Shown piece after piece: positions 29,115 through 39,142 of a DNA stretch of 64,000 nt; the stretch's first letter is position 1, and each line of letters begins with the position of its first letter. Made by a program: the position numbers and the translations under genes. Source of the stretch: Alginatibacterium sediminis (GTDB lineage Bacteria; Pseudomonadota; Gammaproteobacteria; Enterobacterales; Celerinatantimonadaceae); contig NZ_RAQO01000001.1 of NCBI RefSeq assembly GCF_003610775.1, forward strand, positions 1 to 64,000, read 5' to 3'. The notes under the pieces were generated by a model, which saw nothing but the letters and a program-made list of their open reading frames with translations, had not been told where the DNA came from and ran no database searches.

Positions 29115-30005
29115 TTACTTCTTTTTGGCTCGAGGATGGGCTGCGTCATAGCTTGCAGCAAGATGTTGGAAGTCCAAGTGGGTATAAACCTGAGTAGTCG
29201 ATAAATTTTCATGTCCAAGAAGTTCTTGAACAGCGCGTAGATCACCACTTCCTTCTAGCATGTGCGTGGCAAAACTATGGCGTAACTTATGCGGATGTAA
29301 CTGACTACTTAGCTGATGCTTTTGCCCCCACAATTTTAAGCGTTGCTGGATAGAACGGTGACTTATTCGTAGCTGGCGCATGCTCACAAACAAGGCCGGT
29401 TCATCTTCATCCATGACTAACAGCCGGCGCTGAACTAACCAAGCTTCTATTGCAGTTTTGGCCTTATGACCAAAGGGTACGATACGCTGTTTACTGCCTT
29501 TACCGGTCACCAATATTTGTAGCTGCTCAAAGTCCAAATCGCTTACATTTAGACTCGCCAGTTCCGCTAATCGCATACCACTGGCATAAAATAGCTCCAC
29601 CATGGCCGCGTCGCGATAGTCTAGAAAGGCTTCATTGGGGTTATCGAGTAGTTGCGCAACACTATCCACATCGAGATTCTTGGGTAGTGGTTTATCGAGT
29701 TTCGGCGCCTGAACCTGCATACATGGGTTAATTTCAACCTGTTTGATACGTAGTAGATAGTCATAAAAACTGCGTAGCGCTGATAGCTTATTAGAAATAC
29801 TTCGCGCTTTTAGACCGCGACGCTTTAGGCTCATTAAATAACTTTCGATATCACTTGCGCTAAGCTCAGACCAGCTAGAGCGCTGTAATTGACTGAAAAA
29901 CTGCTGCTGTTGGGCTAAAGACAAGCCATAGGTTTTAAGCGTCGCTGGACTCGCGCGACGCTGGGATTCTAAATACGATAAGAATGAATCAACGCAGCTT
30001 TGCAC
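29115..30005 (-). CDS. xerC: Tyrosine recombinase XerC
   Basis: 296 aa, usual length. It contains an N-terminal SAM-like core-binding domain (about 1-90) and a catalytic domain with the tyrosine recombinase residues: arginine in ASGMRLAELASL, lysine in VTGKGSKQR, the HKLRHSFATHML box, histidine in LGHENLSTTQ and nucleophilic tyrosine in VYTHLDF. With XerD it resolves chromosome dimers at dif. It overlaps DUF484 by 17 bases. Confidence 0.96.
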   Translation of the reverse strand: MQSCVDSFLSYLESQRRASPATLKTYGLSLAQQQQFFSQLQRSSWSELSASDIESYLMSLKRRGLKARSISNKLSALRSFYDYLLRIKQVEINPCMQVQAPKLDKPLPKNLDVDSVAQLLDNPNEAFLDYRDAAMVELFYASGMRLAELASLNVSDLDFEQLQILVTGKGSKQRIVPFGHKAKTAIEAWLVQRRLLVMDEDEPALFVSMRQLRISHRSIQQRLKLWGQKHQLSSQLHPHKLRHSFATHMLEGSGDLRAVQELLGHENLSTTQVYTHLDFQHLAASYDAAHPRAKKK

Positions 30006-30711
30006 GTTTGCTTTGCTCTTGGGGAACCAGCAATTTAGGTAATAAACTGGCTAATACTTCGCACAGCTGGGTTAATAATAAGCTATCCATACCAGCTACA
30101 TAGTGGTCGGTGTCGCGGCTACGAGCTACAAAAAAACCAAACTGCGCATTAGCTCCAAGTGGCATGATAGCAACAGAGCCTTCACCGTAGCTTTCGCTAA
30201 AGAGCTCGTTTTGCTCACCCTGGCTCAAGCGACCAAAGTAATGGGGTGCTTCGCCGAGTCGAGTTAACCGAATTCGCTTGATCAAATCGCTGCTCAAACA
30301 ATGAACAGCGTTTGCGTCTAATTCTTGAAAACTATCGCAATTAAGTACCAAACCCACATCATCAACCCCTAAGTCTTCAATTAGTGATTGACGTAGTTGA
30401 TGCTGAAGCTCAGCAAAGGAATCGCACTCGAGTAAGCGAGGTAGGGTTGCAACATAGACTTGGTAAATACGTTCATTATGACTAGCGACTGCCATCAACT
30501 CACTAATTTCCTGCTCTAGCGCTTGAATTTTATCGCGTTGACGATGTTGTTGTAGTTCAACTAGCGATACCACGCCTTTATGTGCTTGACTGACTTTGAG
30601 GGTATCCAACAATTGCGGATTGCGTTCAAAAAAGTCGCGATTCTCTTGAAGATACTCAACAATTAGGCTTTCGTTAGCCCGCAGTGCTTGATTTAAATCA
30701 GGTTCATTCAT
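29989..30711 (-). CDS. DUF484 family GAF-like protein
   Basis: 240 aa. The N-terminus ([18 protein letters not shown]) and [20 protein letters not shown] helix are hallmarks of DUF484 (YigA), followed by a GAF-like domain (about 95-225). Function unknown, although the gene is fixed between dapF and xerC in gammaproteobacteria. Its ATG overlaps the dapF stop by 4 bases, so the three genes are translationally coupled. Confidence 0.88.
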   Translation of the reverse strand: MNEPDLNQALRANESLIVEYLQENRDFFERNPQLLDTLKVSQAHKGVVSLVELQQHRQRDKIQALEQEISELMAVASHNERIYQVYVATLPRLLECDSFAELQHQLRQSLIEDLGVDDVGLVLNCDSFQELDANAVHCLSSDLIKRIRLTRLGEAPHYFGRLSQGEQNELFSESYGEGSVAIMPLGANAQFGFFVARSRDTDHYVAGMDSLLLTQLCEVLASLLPKLLVPQEQSKRAKLR

Positions 30712-31538
30712 AATTGTAATTGTCCATCGAACACGTGTTCAGCAGGGCCAGTCATTTTGACGCTTTTGCCTTCTCCTGCCCACTGTATTTTTAGTTTCCC
30801 ACCGGGTAATTGTACTTCGACACGCTCGGACAACTTACCTTGCTGACGTCCAACGGCTACTGCAGCGCAAGCACCTGTGCCGCAAGCCAAGGTTTCTCCA
30901 ACGCCGCGTTCAAAAACACGCAGTTTAATCGTATTGGCGTCTATAATTTGCATAAAACCAATATTCGCTCGTTTTGGGAAACGTTCATGCCGCTCAAGCG
31001 CTGGGCCAATTTTTTCTATGTCGATGTTATCGATATCTTCCACTTCTAGCACACAATGGGGATTCCCCATAGAGACCGCTCCAACCAGAAAGGTTTGATC
31101 TTGGCTACGCAATAAATAGGTTTTCTCGGCCTTTTGCGCCCGCATCGGAATGTTAGCGGGTACAAAATCGGGGACACCCATGTTCACGGTCACATGACCA
31201 TCGTGTTCTAAATGCAATATTATTTTGCCGGATTTGGTACTAACAGCGATGCGTTTACGATTAGTTAAACCCTTAAGGGTTACAAAGCGAGCAAAACAAC
31301 GCGCACCATTGCCACATTGCTCGACTTCCCCACCATCAGCATTAAAAATACGATAGTGGAAATCGAGATCAGGGTCGTAAGGCGGCTCCACGACTAGCAT
31401 TTGATCGAAACCTATGCCGAAATTTCGATCAGCTAAGCGCTTAATCAGATCTGGACTGAAGAATGCATTTTGGGTGACATTGTCGACAACCATAAAGTCA
31501 TTACCCAAACCATGCATTTTCGAAAAATTAAGTAACAT
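30708..31538 (-). CDS. dapF: Diaminopimelate epimerase
   Basis: 276 aa from the ATG at 31538 with AGGA 6 bases upstream; a TTG at 31559 is less suitable. It interconverts LL- and meso-diaminopimelate for lysine and peptidoglycan synthesis. The two catalytic cysteines lie in [11 protein letters not shown] and [12 protein letters not shown]. The [15 protein letters not shown] start is classic. It sits between lysA and DUF484. Confidence 0.97.
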   Translation of the reverse strand: MLLNFSKMHGLGNDFMVVDNVTQNAFFSPDLIKRLADRNFGIGFDQMLVVEPPYDPDLDFHYRIFNADGGEVEQCGNGARCFARFVTLKGLTNRKRIAVSTKSGKIILHLEHDGHVTVNMGVPDFVPANIPMRAQKAEKTYLLRSQDQTFLVGAVSMGNPHCVLEVEDIDNIDIEKIGPALERHERFPKRANIGFMQIIDANTIKLRVFERGVGETLACGTGACAAVAVGRQQGKLSERVEVQLPGGKLKIQWAGEGKSVKMTGPAEHVFDGQLQL

Positions 31539-31607
31539 GTATGTTCCTAAACGCAGCACCTAATAGTGCTGCGGTACCGCATCAATACAGTGAGTATAGC
31601 GAGTGTT

Positions 31608-32858
31608 CTACTCCGGTAACAGCGATTCACCAGCGAATAGTTGCGCAACCTGCTCACGCTCTCGAACTAAGTGGGCCTGAACGCCATCAACCATAACCTC
31701 TGCGGCTCTGCAGCGCGTATTATAATTTGAGCTCATGGTAAAACCGTAAGCGCCAGAACTACGCACGGCTATATAATCGCCAGCCTCAATCGCAAGCTCT
31801 CTATCTTTGCCTAAGAAGTCACCCGTTTCACATACTGGCCCAACAATATCGTAGTTGGCTAAAGCGACTTGAGGCTTTTCAATCACCGGGATGATCCGTT
31901 GCCACGCACTATACAAAGCAGGGCGGATGAGGTCGTTCATTGCTGCATCCACAATCGCGAAGTTCTTAGTCTCAGTTTCTTTAATAAACTCCACTTTAGA
32001 CACCAAAATGCCTGCATTGGCCATGATTGCGCGACCCGGTTCAAACAACAATGTTAAATCGCGGTTACCTAGTCGTTCGACAATAGCATTTGCATAGGCA
32101 TCAGGTAGAGGCGGAGTTTCATCATCATAATTAACACCTAAGCCGCCACCGACGTCCAAATGATGAATCACAATTCCTTGCTCGGCCAAGTTGTCGATTA
32201 AGGCCAATAACTTATCTATCGCTTCAACAAACGGCGATATTTCGGTTAACTGCGAACCAATGTGACAATCGACACCCACGATGTTTAGATTTGGCAGTTT
32301 CGATGCATATTGATAAGCATCACTCGCTTTTTCAATTGGAATACCGAATTTGTTCTCTTTTAATCCGGTTGAGATGTAAGGATGAGTTCCAGCATCAATA
32401 TCGGGGTTAATGCGAAGTGAAATAGGTGCAATTTTCTTAAGCCGAGTTGCAACCGCCGAGATACGCTCAAGTTCTGGTTGCGACTCAACGTTAAAGCAAT
32501 AGATTTCAGCGTTCAAGGCTTGTTCGATCTCTAGTTCGGTCTTAGCGACACCAGAGAAAACTACTTTTTTAGGGTCACCACCGGCAGCAATAACCCGCGC
32601 TAATTCGCCACCAGAGACGATGTCAAAACCAGAACCTAGACGAGCCATAATATTTAAGACCGCTAGATTTGAGTTTGCTTTTACCGCATAACAGACCAAG
32701 TGTTTTCGATCTTTAGCTGCGTTGTGGAATGCATTCCAATGACGTTCAATGGTCGCCCTTGAATAGACGAATAATGGCGTACCATAGCGCTCGACAAGAT
32801 CGGAAATAGCAACCTGCTCGGCCGACAACTGATGGTTCTGATAACTAAAAAAATCCAT
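31608..32858 (-). CDS. lysA: Diaminopimelate decarboxylase
   Basis: 416 aa, from an ATG with AAGGA 7 bases upstream. This PLP enzyme makes L-lysine from meso-diaminopimelate. The PLP lysine is in VCYAVKANSN, the phosphate-binding glycine stretch is HLDVGGGLGVNY, and the C-terminal catalytic cysteine segment is VGPVCETGDFLGKDREL. It belongs to the lptM-lysA-dapF group, linking lysine and cell-wall precursor synthesis. Confidence 0.97.
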   Translation of the reverse strand: MDFFSYQNHQLSAEQVAISDLVERYGTPLFVYSRATIERHWNAFHNAAKDRKHLVCYAVKANSNLAVLNIMARLGSGFDIVSGGELARVIAAGGDPKKVVFSGVAKTELEIEQALNAEIYCFNVESQPELERISAVATRLKKIAPISLRINPDIDAGTHPYISTGLKENKFGIPIEKASDAYQYASKLPNLNIVGVDCHIGSQLTEISPFVEAIDKLLALIDNLAEQGIVIHHLDVGGGLGVNYDDETPPLPDAYANAIVERLGNRDLTLLFEPGRAIMANAGILVSKVEFIKETETKNFAIVDAAMNDLIRPALYSAWQRIIPVIEKPQVALANYDIVGPVCETGDFLGKDRELAIEAGDYIAVRSSGAYGFTMSSNYNTRCRAAEVMVDGVQAHLVREREQVAQLFAGESLLPE

Positions 32859-32922
32859 TGATAAGTCCTTTCATGGAATAAAACTAAACAACTTTATGAT
32901 TACGATGATTTCAACTACAAAA

Positions 32923-33033
32923 TTATTCTGAGCTCTGCTCTTGCTTAGGAGGATGCACTAAAGGCCCAGTTTGCCCACAGCCAGAAAGCAATAACACTCC
33001 CGATAAACCGATGATCGCGATGAAAACTCTCAT
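32923..33033 (-). CDS. lptM: LptM (YifL) small outer-membrane lipoprotein
   Basis: 36 aa. The sequence begins MRVFIAIIGL, has lipobox LLSGC19, then the diagnostic C-G-Q-T-G-P-L motif right after the lipidated cysteine, and ends with a short polar tail. In E. coli LptM binds the LptDE translocon and helps its oxidative maturation. The gene lies directly upstream of lysA-dapF, as yifL precedes dapF in E. coli. It is easy to miss because of its size. Confidence 0.9.
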   Translation of the reverse strand: MRVFIAIIGLSGVLLLSGCGQTGPLVHPPKQEQSSE

Positions 33034-33155
33034 TGGAATTCAATCTCTCTATAATTAAGTACGATGTAAAGGTGCAAACTTAATAGCTTGCGAGCCGCGA
33101 CTAGGTATAATCTCGGTAAAGAAGCACAAAAGCAATAGTCCACAGGAATAGTGAA

Positions 33156-33482
33156 ATGAATGAATTGCAATATCACCAAATTATCGAAGACTCGTTCAAC
33201 TTTATCGACCAATGCATCGATGTGCAAGAAGCCGATATCGACAGCGAACTGCACTCTGGAGTGCTTAATTTAGAATTTGAGAATCGCACCCAAATGGTGA
33301 TCAATAAGCAAGAGCCTTTGCTGCAACTTTGGTTAGCGACAAAATTTGGCGGATTCCATTTTGAACGCCATGATGACAAATGGATATGTAACCGTAGTGG
33401 GAACGAGTTCTGGAGTTTTTTAGCTGAATCAATTGAAAAACAAAGCGGTGTGGTTTTGAATCTAGATGGCCACCCTTTATAA
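33156..33482 (+). CDS. cyaY: CyaY frataxin-like iron-sulfur assembly protein
   Basis: 108 aa. Acidic N-terminal helix (EDSFNFIDQCIDVQEADID), then VLNLEFENRTQMVINKQEP and QLWLATKFGGFHFERHDDKW, the frataxin core. CyaY binds iron and modulates IscS during Fe-S cluster assembly. It diverges from lptM, as in E. coli where cyaY is divergent from yifL-dapF. Confidence 0.93.
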   Translation: MNELQYHQIIEDSFNFIDQCIDVQEADIDSELHSGVLNLEFENRTQMVINKQEPLLQLWLATKFGGFHFERHDDKWICNRSGNEFWSFLAESIEKQSGVVLNLDGHPL

Positions 33483-33490
33483 GTCCGGTT

Positions 33491-34975
33491 CTACTTAAGC
33501 GATAGCGGGTAGCCCGCAAGCTGTTGGGTTTGCGCTTCAAGATGTAACTCTGCGGCGCGTAGTGGATGATCGCGTTGCCACTGTTCTGGAAACGACAATA
33601 GCCAAGCTTGTTTTGGCTGTTGTTGGAAATCAAATTCCGGCACCGAACCTTCAACCCGACGCATACATATGATTATCGCAAGCCGTAAGATTCTCGAAAT
33701 AACAATCGTCTCATCACTATGAATCGCATTTTGCTGCTCTAAACCACTATTTTCCCAAGGGCCACGTTGATTTAATAGCAACCCTGACAGTAAATGCTGT
33801 TGAGCGCGAGTGAAACCAGGTAGATCTGCATGGTCAATAATATAGGCGGCGTGTCTCGGCGCATGCTTAAAGGCTATGCTTAAGCCGACTTCATGCAGCA
33901 TTGCTGCGCAGTGCAACATACTATAGCCAACTTTAGATAAAGGTTGTTGAAGCTGCAACGCTAACGACAAAGCACAATCTTTTACGCGATTAGCTTGCAA
34001 TGGATCCATTGAATGACGATGGATAATACTGTCTATAGTCCGTTGTCGAACGGTTGAAAACTCGCGCTGGGAAAGCATGCTATAAACAAGACCTTCTCGC
34101 AAAGCTCCGCCAGCAACAGTCATATCCACAACTGAAAGCTGTTCAAAAATAGCCGTGAGAATTGCAACTCCGCCCGCAAACACTGGCTTTCTATCTGCCG
34201 CCAATCCCTTTAACTCAAGATTAGCGAGTGAACCAGCTTCTATCATTTGAGCACTAACACTATTCAATTTGGCCAGGGTAATGCGTTCGTCTAAACCTTG
34301 CTCAGTAAACAATTCAACTAAGGCTTGTATGGTTCCAGATGCACCAACGCAGCTATTCCAACCTAAGCGGCGATAATCACTTAAAACTGGGTTGATGACC
34401 TTACAAGCAGCTTCTTTTGCCGCTTCAAAGTTAGATGAACTAAGTTCGCCGTCGGGAAAATAGCGTTTCATCCAAGTCACGCATCCCATGTCCAAACTGT
34501 TCAGCAAATAGGCTTCATTGTCTTCGCCAACGATCAGCTCGGTACTTGCTCCCCCAATATCGATAACCAAACGCTTACCATTACCACTGCTAGTTTGAGC
34601 GACACCGCGGTAAATAAGCTTGGCTTCTTCGTCACCACTAATGATTCGAATTTTGTTATTGAGGATTTCTTCGGCTTTGTCTAAAAATTCTTGTGCATTG
34701 CTAGCACAGCGAAGCGTTGCCGTGGCTACAATGCGGACTTGTTCAATAGGGATGTCGCGTAATTGCTCAGAGAAAAGACTTAAACATTGCCAGCCGCGTA
34801 TCATCGACTCTTTGTCGAGGCGCATGTCGGCATCTAAGCCAGAAGCGAGGCGAACCTTACGCTTAATCTTTGACAGGGTTTGCACCCCGCCGCCGATTTC
34901 GCGTACAACTAACATGTGGAAACTATTCGAACCTAAGTCAATTGCGGCGTACAAAGGGCAAGTAGAACTAGGCAC
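33491..34975 (-). CDS. gppA: Ppx/GppA phosphatase, GppA type
   Basis: 494 aa. The ASKHA fold phosphate-binding loops are AIDLGSNSFHMLVV near residue 10 and VIDIGGASTELIVG near 135; an HD-like C-terminal region (about 310-480) follows. The family includes exopolyphosphatase and pppGpp 5'-phosphohydrolase. Position directly after rhlB, as in E. coli, favours GppA, which converts pppGpp to ppGpp. Ppx activity cannot be excluded. SpoT is encoded 15 kb away. Confidence 0.88.
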   Translation of the reverse strand: MPSSTCPLYAAIDLGSNSFHMLVVREIGGGVQTLSKIKRKVRLASGLDADMRLDKESMIRGWQCLSLFSEQLRDIPIEQVRIVATATLRCASNAQEFLDKAEEILNNKIRIISGDEEAKLIYRGVAQTSSGNGKRLVIDIGGASTELIVGEDNEAYLLNSLDMGCVTWMKRYFPDGELSSSNFEAAKEAACKVINPVLSDYRRLGWNSCVGASGTIQALVELFTEQGLDERITLAKLNSVSAQMIEAGSLANLELKGLAADRKPVFAGGVAILTAIFEQLSVVDMTVAGGALREGLVYSMLSQREFSTVRQRTIDSIIHRHSMDPLQANRVKDCALSLALQLQQPLSKVGYSMLHCAAMLHEVGLSIAFKHAPRHAAYIIDHADLPGFTRAQQHLLSGLLLNQRGPWENSGLEQQNAIHSDETIVISRILRLAIIICMRRVEGSVPEFDFQQQPKQAWLLSFPEQWQRDHPLRAAELHLEAQTQQLAGYPLSLK

Positions 34976-34992
34976 GAACGATCTCCATCGCT

Positions 34993-36276
34993 TTAGCGTC
35001 GTGTATTTGGACGACGGCGTTGACCGCCACCGCGTTGGTCACGACCACCACGACTATTACTAGCTGATTTTGCACGCGGGTAGTGTTTAGCTCGCGGCAA
35101 ATCTGAAAGCAAGCTATCAGAGTTGTATTGACTCACCGGAATTGCATGACTGACGTACTCTTCAATCGCAGGTAAGTTAAACGCATACTCTTCACAAGCT
35201 AAACTAATTGCGTGTCCTTCTTCACCAGCACGACCGGTTCGACCGATACGGTGAACATAATCTTCGGCTTCATCGGGCAAGTCGTAGTTAAATACATGTG
35301 TCACCAACGGAATATGTAAGCCGCGGGCTGCAACATCAGTTGCGACAAGAATATCTACTTCACCTTGAGTAAACTGCTCAAGAATACGAACTCGCTTACG
35401 TTGCGGTACATCACCGGTTAACAAACCAACACGATGACCATCAGCAATTAAATGACCCCAAAGGTCTTCACAACGGTGTTTAGTGTTGGCAAAAATGATA
35501 GCGCGATCTGGCCAATCTTCTTCGATTAGGCTTTGCAGCAACACCATTTTTTCGTCGTTAGATGGATAAAATAATTCTTCGACAATTTTTGCCGCAGTCA
35601 TTTGCTCTGGCGCGACAATAATATGCTCTGGCTCTTCCATGTGTTCAAAGGCAAGTTCTTTAACTTTGAACGAAAGTGTCGCAGAAAACAGCATGTTCAA
35701 TCGCTGCTTAGGCTCTGGCATGCGACGCATTAGATATCGAATATCTTTAATAAATCCTAAGTCGAACATACGGTCGGCTTCGTCAAGAATCATTACTTGA
35801 ACTGCGCCAACGTCGATAACACCTTGTTTTACAAAGTCTATCATTCGGCCTGTAGTACCGATAAGCAGATCTACACCTTTCTGAAGTGCAGGGAGTTGCT
35901 TTTCGTAGGGTTCGCCACCATATACTAAACCAAGGGCTAGTCCGGTGTGTTTCGCTAAAAAGCGTGCATCGTTGTGAATTTGAATCGCTAACTCTCGCGT
36001 CGGAGCCAAAATAACGGCTCTTGGCTGATTAGTTTTGCGTTCAGCATCGGATGGGTTGTTCAACAGATAATGAAAACATGCGAGTAAAAAACTCAATGTT
36101 TTTCCTGTCCCCGTTTGCGCTTGACCTGCGATATCTTTGCCTTGCAGCAAGATAGGTAGGCTTTGCTCTTGAATAGGGGTACAGAATTGATAATCCTGCT
36201 GGTTCAGGGCTTGGAGTATTTGCTCATGCAAGCCTAGCTCAGAAAATTTGAGCTCTGTTAAGTGTGTTTTACTCAT
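34993..36276 (-). CDS. rhlB: ATP-dependent RNA helicase RhlB
   Basis: 427 aa. DEAD-box motifs: Q-motif [32 protein letters not shown], the DEAD box in [15 protein letters not shown] and [10 protein letters not shown]. The C-terminal basic arginine/glycine-rich tail is typical of RhlB. It is the degradosome helicase, working with RNase E and PNPase. It is divergent from trxA and followed by gppA, the E. coli arrangement. Confidence 0.96.
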   Translation of the reverse strand: MSKTHLTELKFSELGLHEQILQALNQQDYQFCTPIQEQSLPILLQGKDIAGQAQTGTGKTLSFLLACFHYLLNNPSDAERKTNQPRAVILAPTRELAIQIHNDARFLAKHTGLALGLVYGGEPYEKQLPALQKGVDLLIGTTGRMIDFVKQGVIDVGAVQVMILDEADRMFDLGFIKDIRYLMRRMPEPKQRLNMLFSATLSFKVKELAFEHMEEPEHIIVAPEQMTAAKIVEELFYPSNDEKMVLLQSLIEEDWPDRAIIFANTKHRCEDLWGHLIADGHRVGLLTGDVPQRKRVRILEQFTQGEVDILVATDVAARGLHIPLVTHVFNYDLPDEAEDYVHRIGRTGRAGEEGHAISLACEEYAFNLPAIEEYVSHAIPVSQYNSDSLLSDLPRAKHYPRAKSASNSRGGRDQRGGGQRRRPNTRR

Positions 36277-36382
36277 CGGCGTAGCATATCAGGTTGGGCT
36301 TGCAATAATAAGCGCAATCTATTCAAATAAACTAAATTTTGGTGAGGCCTTTCTCGAAACCAATATAAACATGGAGTATACA

Positions 36383-36712
36383 ATGAGTGACAAGATTGTT
36401 CATTTAAGTGACGACAGCTTTGAAGCTGACGTATTGAGTTCTTCAACCCCAGTACTTGTAGACTTTTGGGCTGAATGGTGTGGGCCTTGCAAAATGATTG
36501 CGCCGATTCTTGAAGAAGTTGCCAACGAGTACGATGGCAAAGTTGTTGTTAGTAAACTAAACATCGACCAAAATGCAGATACACCGCCTAAGTTCGGTAT
36601 TCGTGGCATCCCAACCTTGCTACTTTTCAAAGATGGCAAAGTTGCAGCAACCAAAGTTGGTGCGCTATCAAAAGCACAACTAACGCAATTTTTAGATGAA
36701 AATATAGCCTAA
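36383..36712 (+). CDS. trxA: Thioredoxin 1
   Basis: 109 aa from the ATG at 36383 with GGAG 6 bases upstream; the frame is open back to 36248 but overlaps the rhlB start. Redox-active W-C-G-P-C lies in [16 protein letters not shown], and the cis-proline loop RGIPTLLLF follows. It is the general cytoplasmic protein disulfide reductant. The rhlB/trxA/rho order matches E. coli. Confidence 0.97.
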   Translation: MSDKIVHLSDDSFEADVLSSSTPVLVDFWAEWCGPCKMIAPILEEVANEYDGKVVVSKLNIDQNADTPPKFGIRGIPTLLLFKDGKVAATKVGALSKAQLTQFLDENIA

Positions 36713-36717
36713 ATTTC

Positions 36718-36744
36718 AAAGCCGGTTGACAAACCGGCTTTTTT
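36718..36744 (+). terminator. trxA terminator
   Basis: GCCGGTT (36721-36727) pairs with AACCGGC (36732-36738) and is followed by six Ts, directly after the trxA stop. Confidence 0.9.
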
Positions 36745-36895
36745 ATTGCTAGATCTATATCCGTTCGGCAACGGAATTCAGTTCGAACTTCATGTCATTG
36801 CGCTGTTAGTGTCTTTGTCCCAGCAGCACCATACGAAATATCATCAAACTACGCAGACTTTCGATCTGCCATAGTTATAAAAACTATTCGCCACT

Positions 36896-38161
36896 ATGAA
36901 TCTATTTGAATTAAAAAATACCCCTGTCTCTGAGTTAATCGCCTTAGGCGAGTCAATGGGGCTGGAAAATTTAGCTCGCTTACGTAAGCAAGATATCATC
37001 TTCTCGATCCTTAAAGCTCACGCTAAAAGCGGGGAAGCCATATTTGGACAAGGTGTTCTCGAGATTCTGCAAGATGGTTTCGGCTTTCTACGTAGTTCAG
37101 ACAGCTCGTATCTAGCTGGACCTGATGATATTTACGTATCACCAAGCCAGATCCGACGCTTTAACTTGCGTACAGGTGATACTGTCGCCGGTAAAATTAG
37201 ACCACCAAAAGAAGGTGAACGTTATTTTGCCTTGCTAAAAATCGGTGAAGTAAACTACGACAAGCCTGAAAACTCTCGCAATAAAATCTTATTTGAAAAC
37301 CTAACCCCGTTACATGCAACCAAGCGCATGTACATGGAACGTGGTAATGGTTCGACCGAAGATATCACAGCTCGAGTACTCGATTTAGCATCACCAATTG
37401 GTCGCGGACAACGTGGTCTGATTGTAGCTCCGCCAAAAGCGGGTAAGACAATGTTGCTGCAGAATATTGCGCAAAACATTGCCTTTAATTATCCGGAATG
37501 TGAACTCATTGTATTGTTGATCGATGAGCGACCTGAAGAAGTAACCGAAATGCAACGCTTAGTGCGTGGTGAAGTTATCGCTTCAACTTTCGATGAGCCT
37601 GCTAGCCGTCACGTACAAGTAGCTGAAATGGTTATCGAAAAGGCCAAACGATTAGTTGAACATAAGAAAGATGTGGTTATCTTACTTGACTCAATTACCC
37701 GTTTAGCTCGAGCCTACAACACCGTTATTCCATCATCAGGAAAAGTGCTTACTGGTGGTGTTGACGCAAACGCATTACATCGTCCTAAGCGTTTCTTCGG
37801 TGCCGCGCGTAACGTTGAAGAAGGTGGCAGCTTAACCATTATTGCAACTGCGCTTGTCGATACTGGCTCTAAAATGGATGAAGTTATCTATGAAGAGTTT
37901 AAAGGTACCGGCAACATGGAGTTGCATCTAAGCCGTAAAATATCTGAAAAACGCGTCTACCCTGCGATTGACATCAATCGAAGTGGTACCCGTCGTGAGG
38001 AACTACTTACGAAACCAGATGAACTACAAAAAATGTGGATTTTACGCAAGATTGTCCATCCGATGGATGAAACCGGTGCAATGGAATTCCTTATCGACAA
38101 ATTGGCGATGACGAAAACCAATGATGAATTCTTTGATGCTATGAAAGCACAAAAGAAGTAG
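36896..38161 (+). CDS. rho: Transcription termination factor Rho
   Basis: 421 aa, usual length. The N-terminal helical and cold-shock RNA-binding domains ([22 protein letters not shown]) are followed by the hexameric ATPase with Walker [13 protein letters not shown], Walker [17 protein letters not shown], and the Q- and R-loop region [20 protein letters not shown]. The 150-base leader from 36745 follows the trxA terminator and may carry autoregulation, not resolved here. Confidence 0.98.
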   Translation: MNLFELKNTPVSELIALGESMGLENLARLRKQDIIFSILKAHAKSGEAIFGQGVLEILQDGFGFLRSSDSSYLAGPDDIYVSPSQIRRFNLRTGDTVAGKIRPPKEGERYFALLKIGEVNYDKPENSRNKILFENLTPLHATKRMYMERGNGSTEDITARVLDLASPIGRGQRGLIVAPPKAGKTMLLQNIAQNIAFNYPECELIVLLIDERPEEVTEMQRLVRGEVIASTFDEPASRHVQVAEMVIEKAKRLVEHKKDVVILLDSITRLARAYNTVIPSSGKVLTGGVDANALHRPKRFFGAARNVEEGGSLTIIATALVDTGSKMDEVIYEEFKGTGNMELHLSRKISEKRVYPAIDINRSGTRREELLTKPDELQKMWILRKIVHPMDETGAMEFLIDKLAMTKTNDEFFDAMKAQKK

Positions 38162-38191
38162 CTTCATCCAGGCTCGTTGAGCTAAATAGCG

Positions 38192-39109
38192 ATGAAATCA
38201 AAATTGTTTGTCCTCACCCGGATATTGAACAACAAGGCTTGTCTTAAGGCCTTGTTTTCAGTTGTTTGGCTGCCAGCTTTATTGTCAGCCAATGCCGGGG
38301 AATCAGCTATTAGTCCTCAACTAACCCAATATCTGAGTGAACAGATCGAGACCGAGCAATTTGCCAGCGTCGAAGACTTTCTCTCACAACACTCCCCCGA
38401 ACTTCAAGAACAACTCGTATACAGCAGTTTAGCCTTGCTCAATGAGCAACAACATGTGCCCAGCAGAAAAAGCAAAGACTGGCTCATGGGCTTAGCCGCT
38501 CAGCAACCCAAAGTGCGCTCAGTAAATGTGATGGATGGCTTCGAAGTTGTAAAGCCAAAATTTGATTATCCCGCTCAAGCCCGAAAGCTTCTCTATAATC
38601 GCCGTTCAGCACAACGCGCGCAGGACTATCAACACCGCTTGTTGGAAGGAAACTTCAATTGGGGTTCAGTGTTTAATCCCAATAATCCTGAGCTTTTCGC
38701 CCAGCAAAGTGACTTAATCTTGGCACTTCGGGAACTACCAGCACAGCAACTAGTGACCACTTGGTATGGGCTCGACGACAACCTCTATTTCCCCGACAAT
38801 CAAGTCGCAACGGCGTTTGCGAAACAGATCAATAGCCCAAGTTTGCACGTGCAAATTCTGGCCTTACCCATTGATCAAAACAGTATCGATTTACTCGAAT
38901 GGCTGCGAACCACCCAAGAACCTGACTCAGCTCTAAGCATTCTTGAAAGTGGTCTAAAGAATCGAGAATTACGTTACTACACTTACTGGCATATTGGCGC
39001 TCTGGGTGCCTCTTATCCGCCAGCAGCTAAATTTTTATTAGATAAATACCGCAATAGCAGTGATAGCGAATTGGTTGGTATTGTGATGCAAGAGTTACAA
39101 AGCTTGTAA
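38192..39109 (+). CDS. Uncharacterised secreted protein
   Basis: 305 aa. A hydrophobic stretch at about residues 20-35 ending SANA suggests a signal peptide, although its N-region is longer than usual. The rest is helical and leucine/glutamine rich, perhaps a periplasmic helical repeat protein (inference). I recognise no domain; stretches include VNVMDGFEVVKPKFDYPAQARK and YYTYWHIGALGASYPPAAKF. It sits between rho and ubiD, genes that are unrelated, and may be cotranscribed from rho (30 bases). Confidence 0.65.
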   Translation: MKSKLFVLTRILNNKACLKALFSVVWLPALLSANAGESAISPQLTQYLSEQIETEQFASVEDFLSQHSPELQEQLVYSSLALLNEQQHVPSRKSKDWLMGLAAQQPKVRSVNVMDGFEVVKPKFDYPAQARKLLYNRRSAQRAQDYQHRLLEGNFNWGSVFNPNNPELFAQQSDLILALRELPAQQLVTTWYGLDDNLYFPDNQVATAFAKQINSPSLHVQILALPIDQNSIDLLEWLRTTQEPDSALSILESGLKNRELRYYTYWHIGALGASYPPAAKFLLDKYRNSSDSELVGIVMQELQSL

Positions 39110-39142
39110 CACCGATTATAAATTCAATAACGCTCATCATTG

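Noticed and set aside
31570-31581. 12-bp palindrome TGCGGTACCGCA between lysA and dapF
   Set aside because: No loop or T-run and no known regulator motif; may be chance, so not listed as a site.
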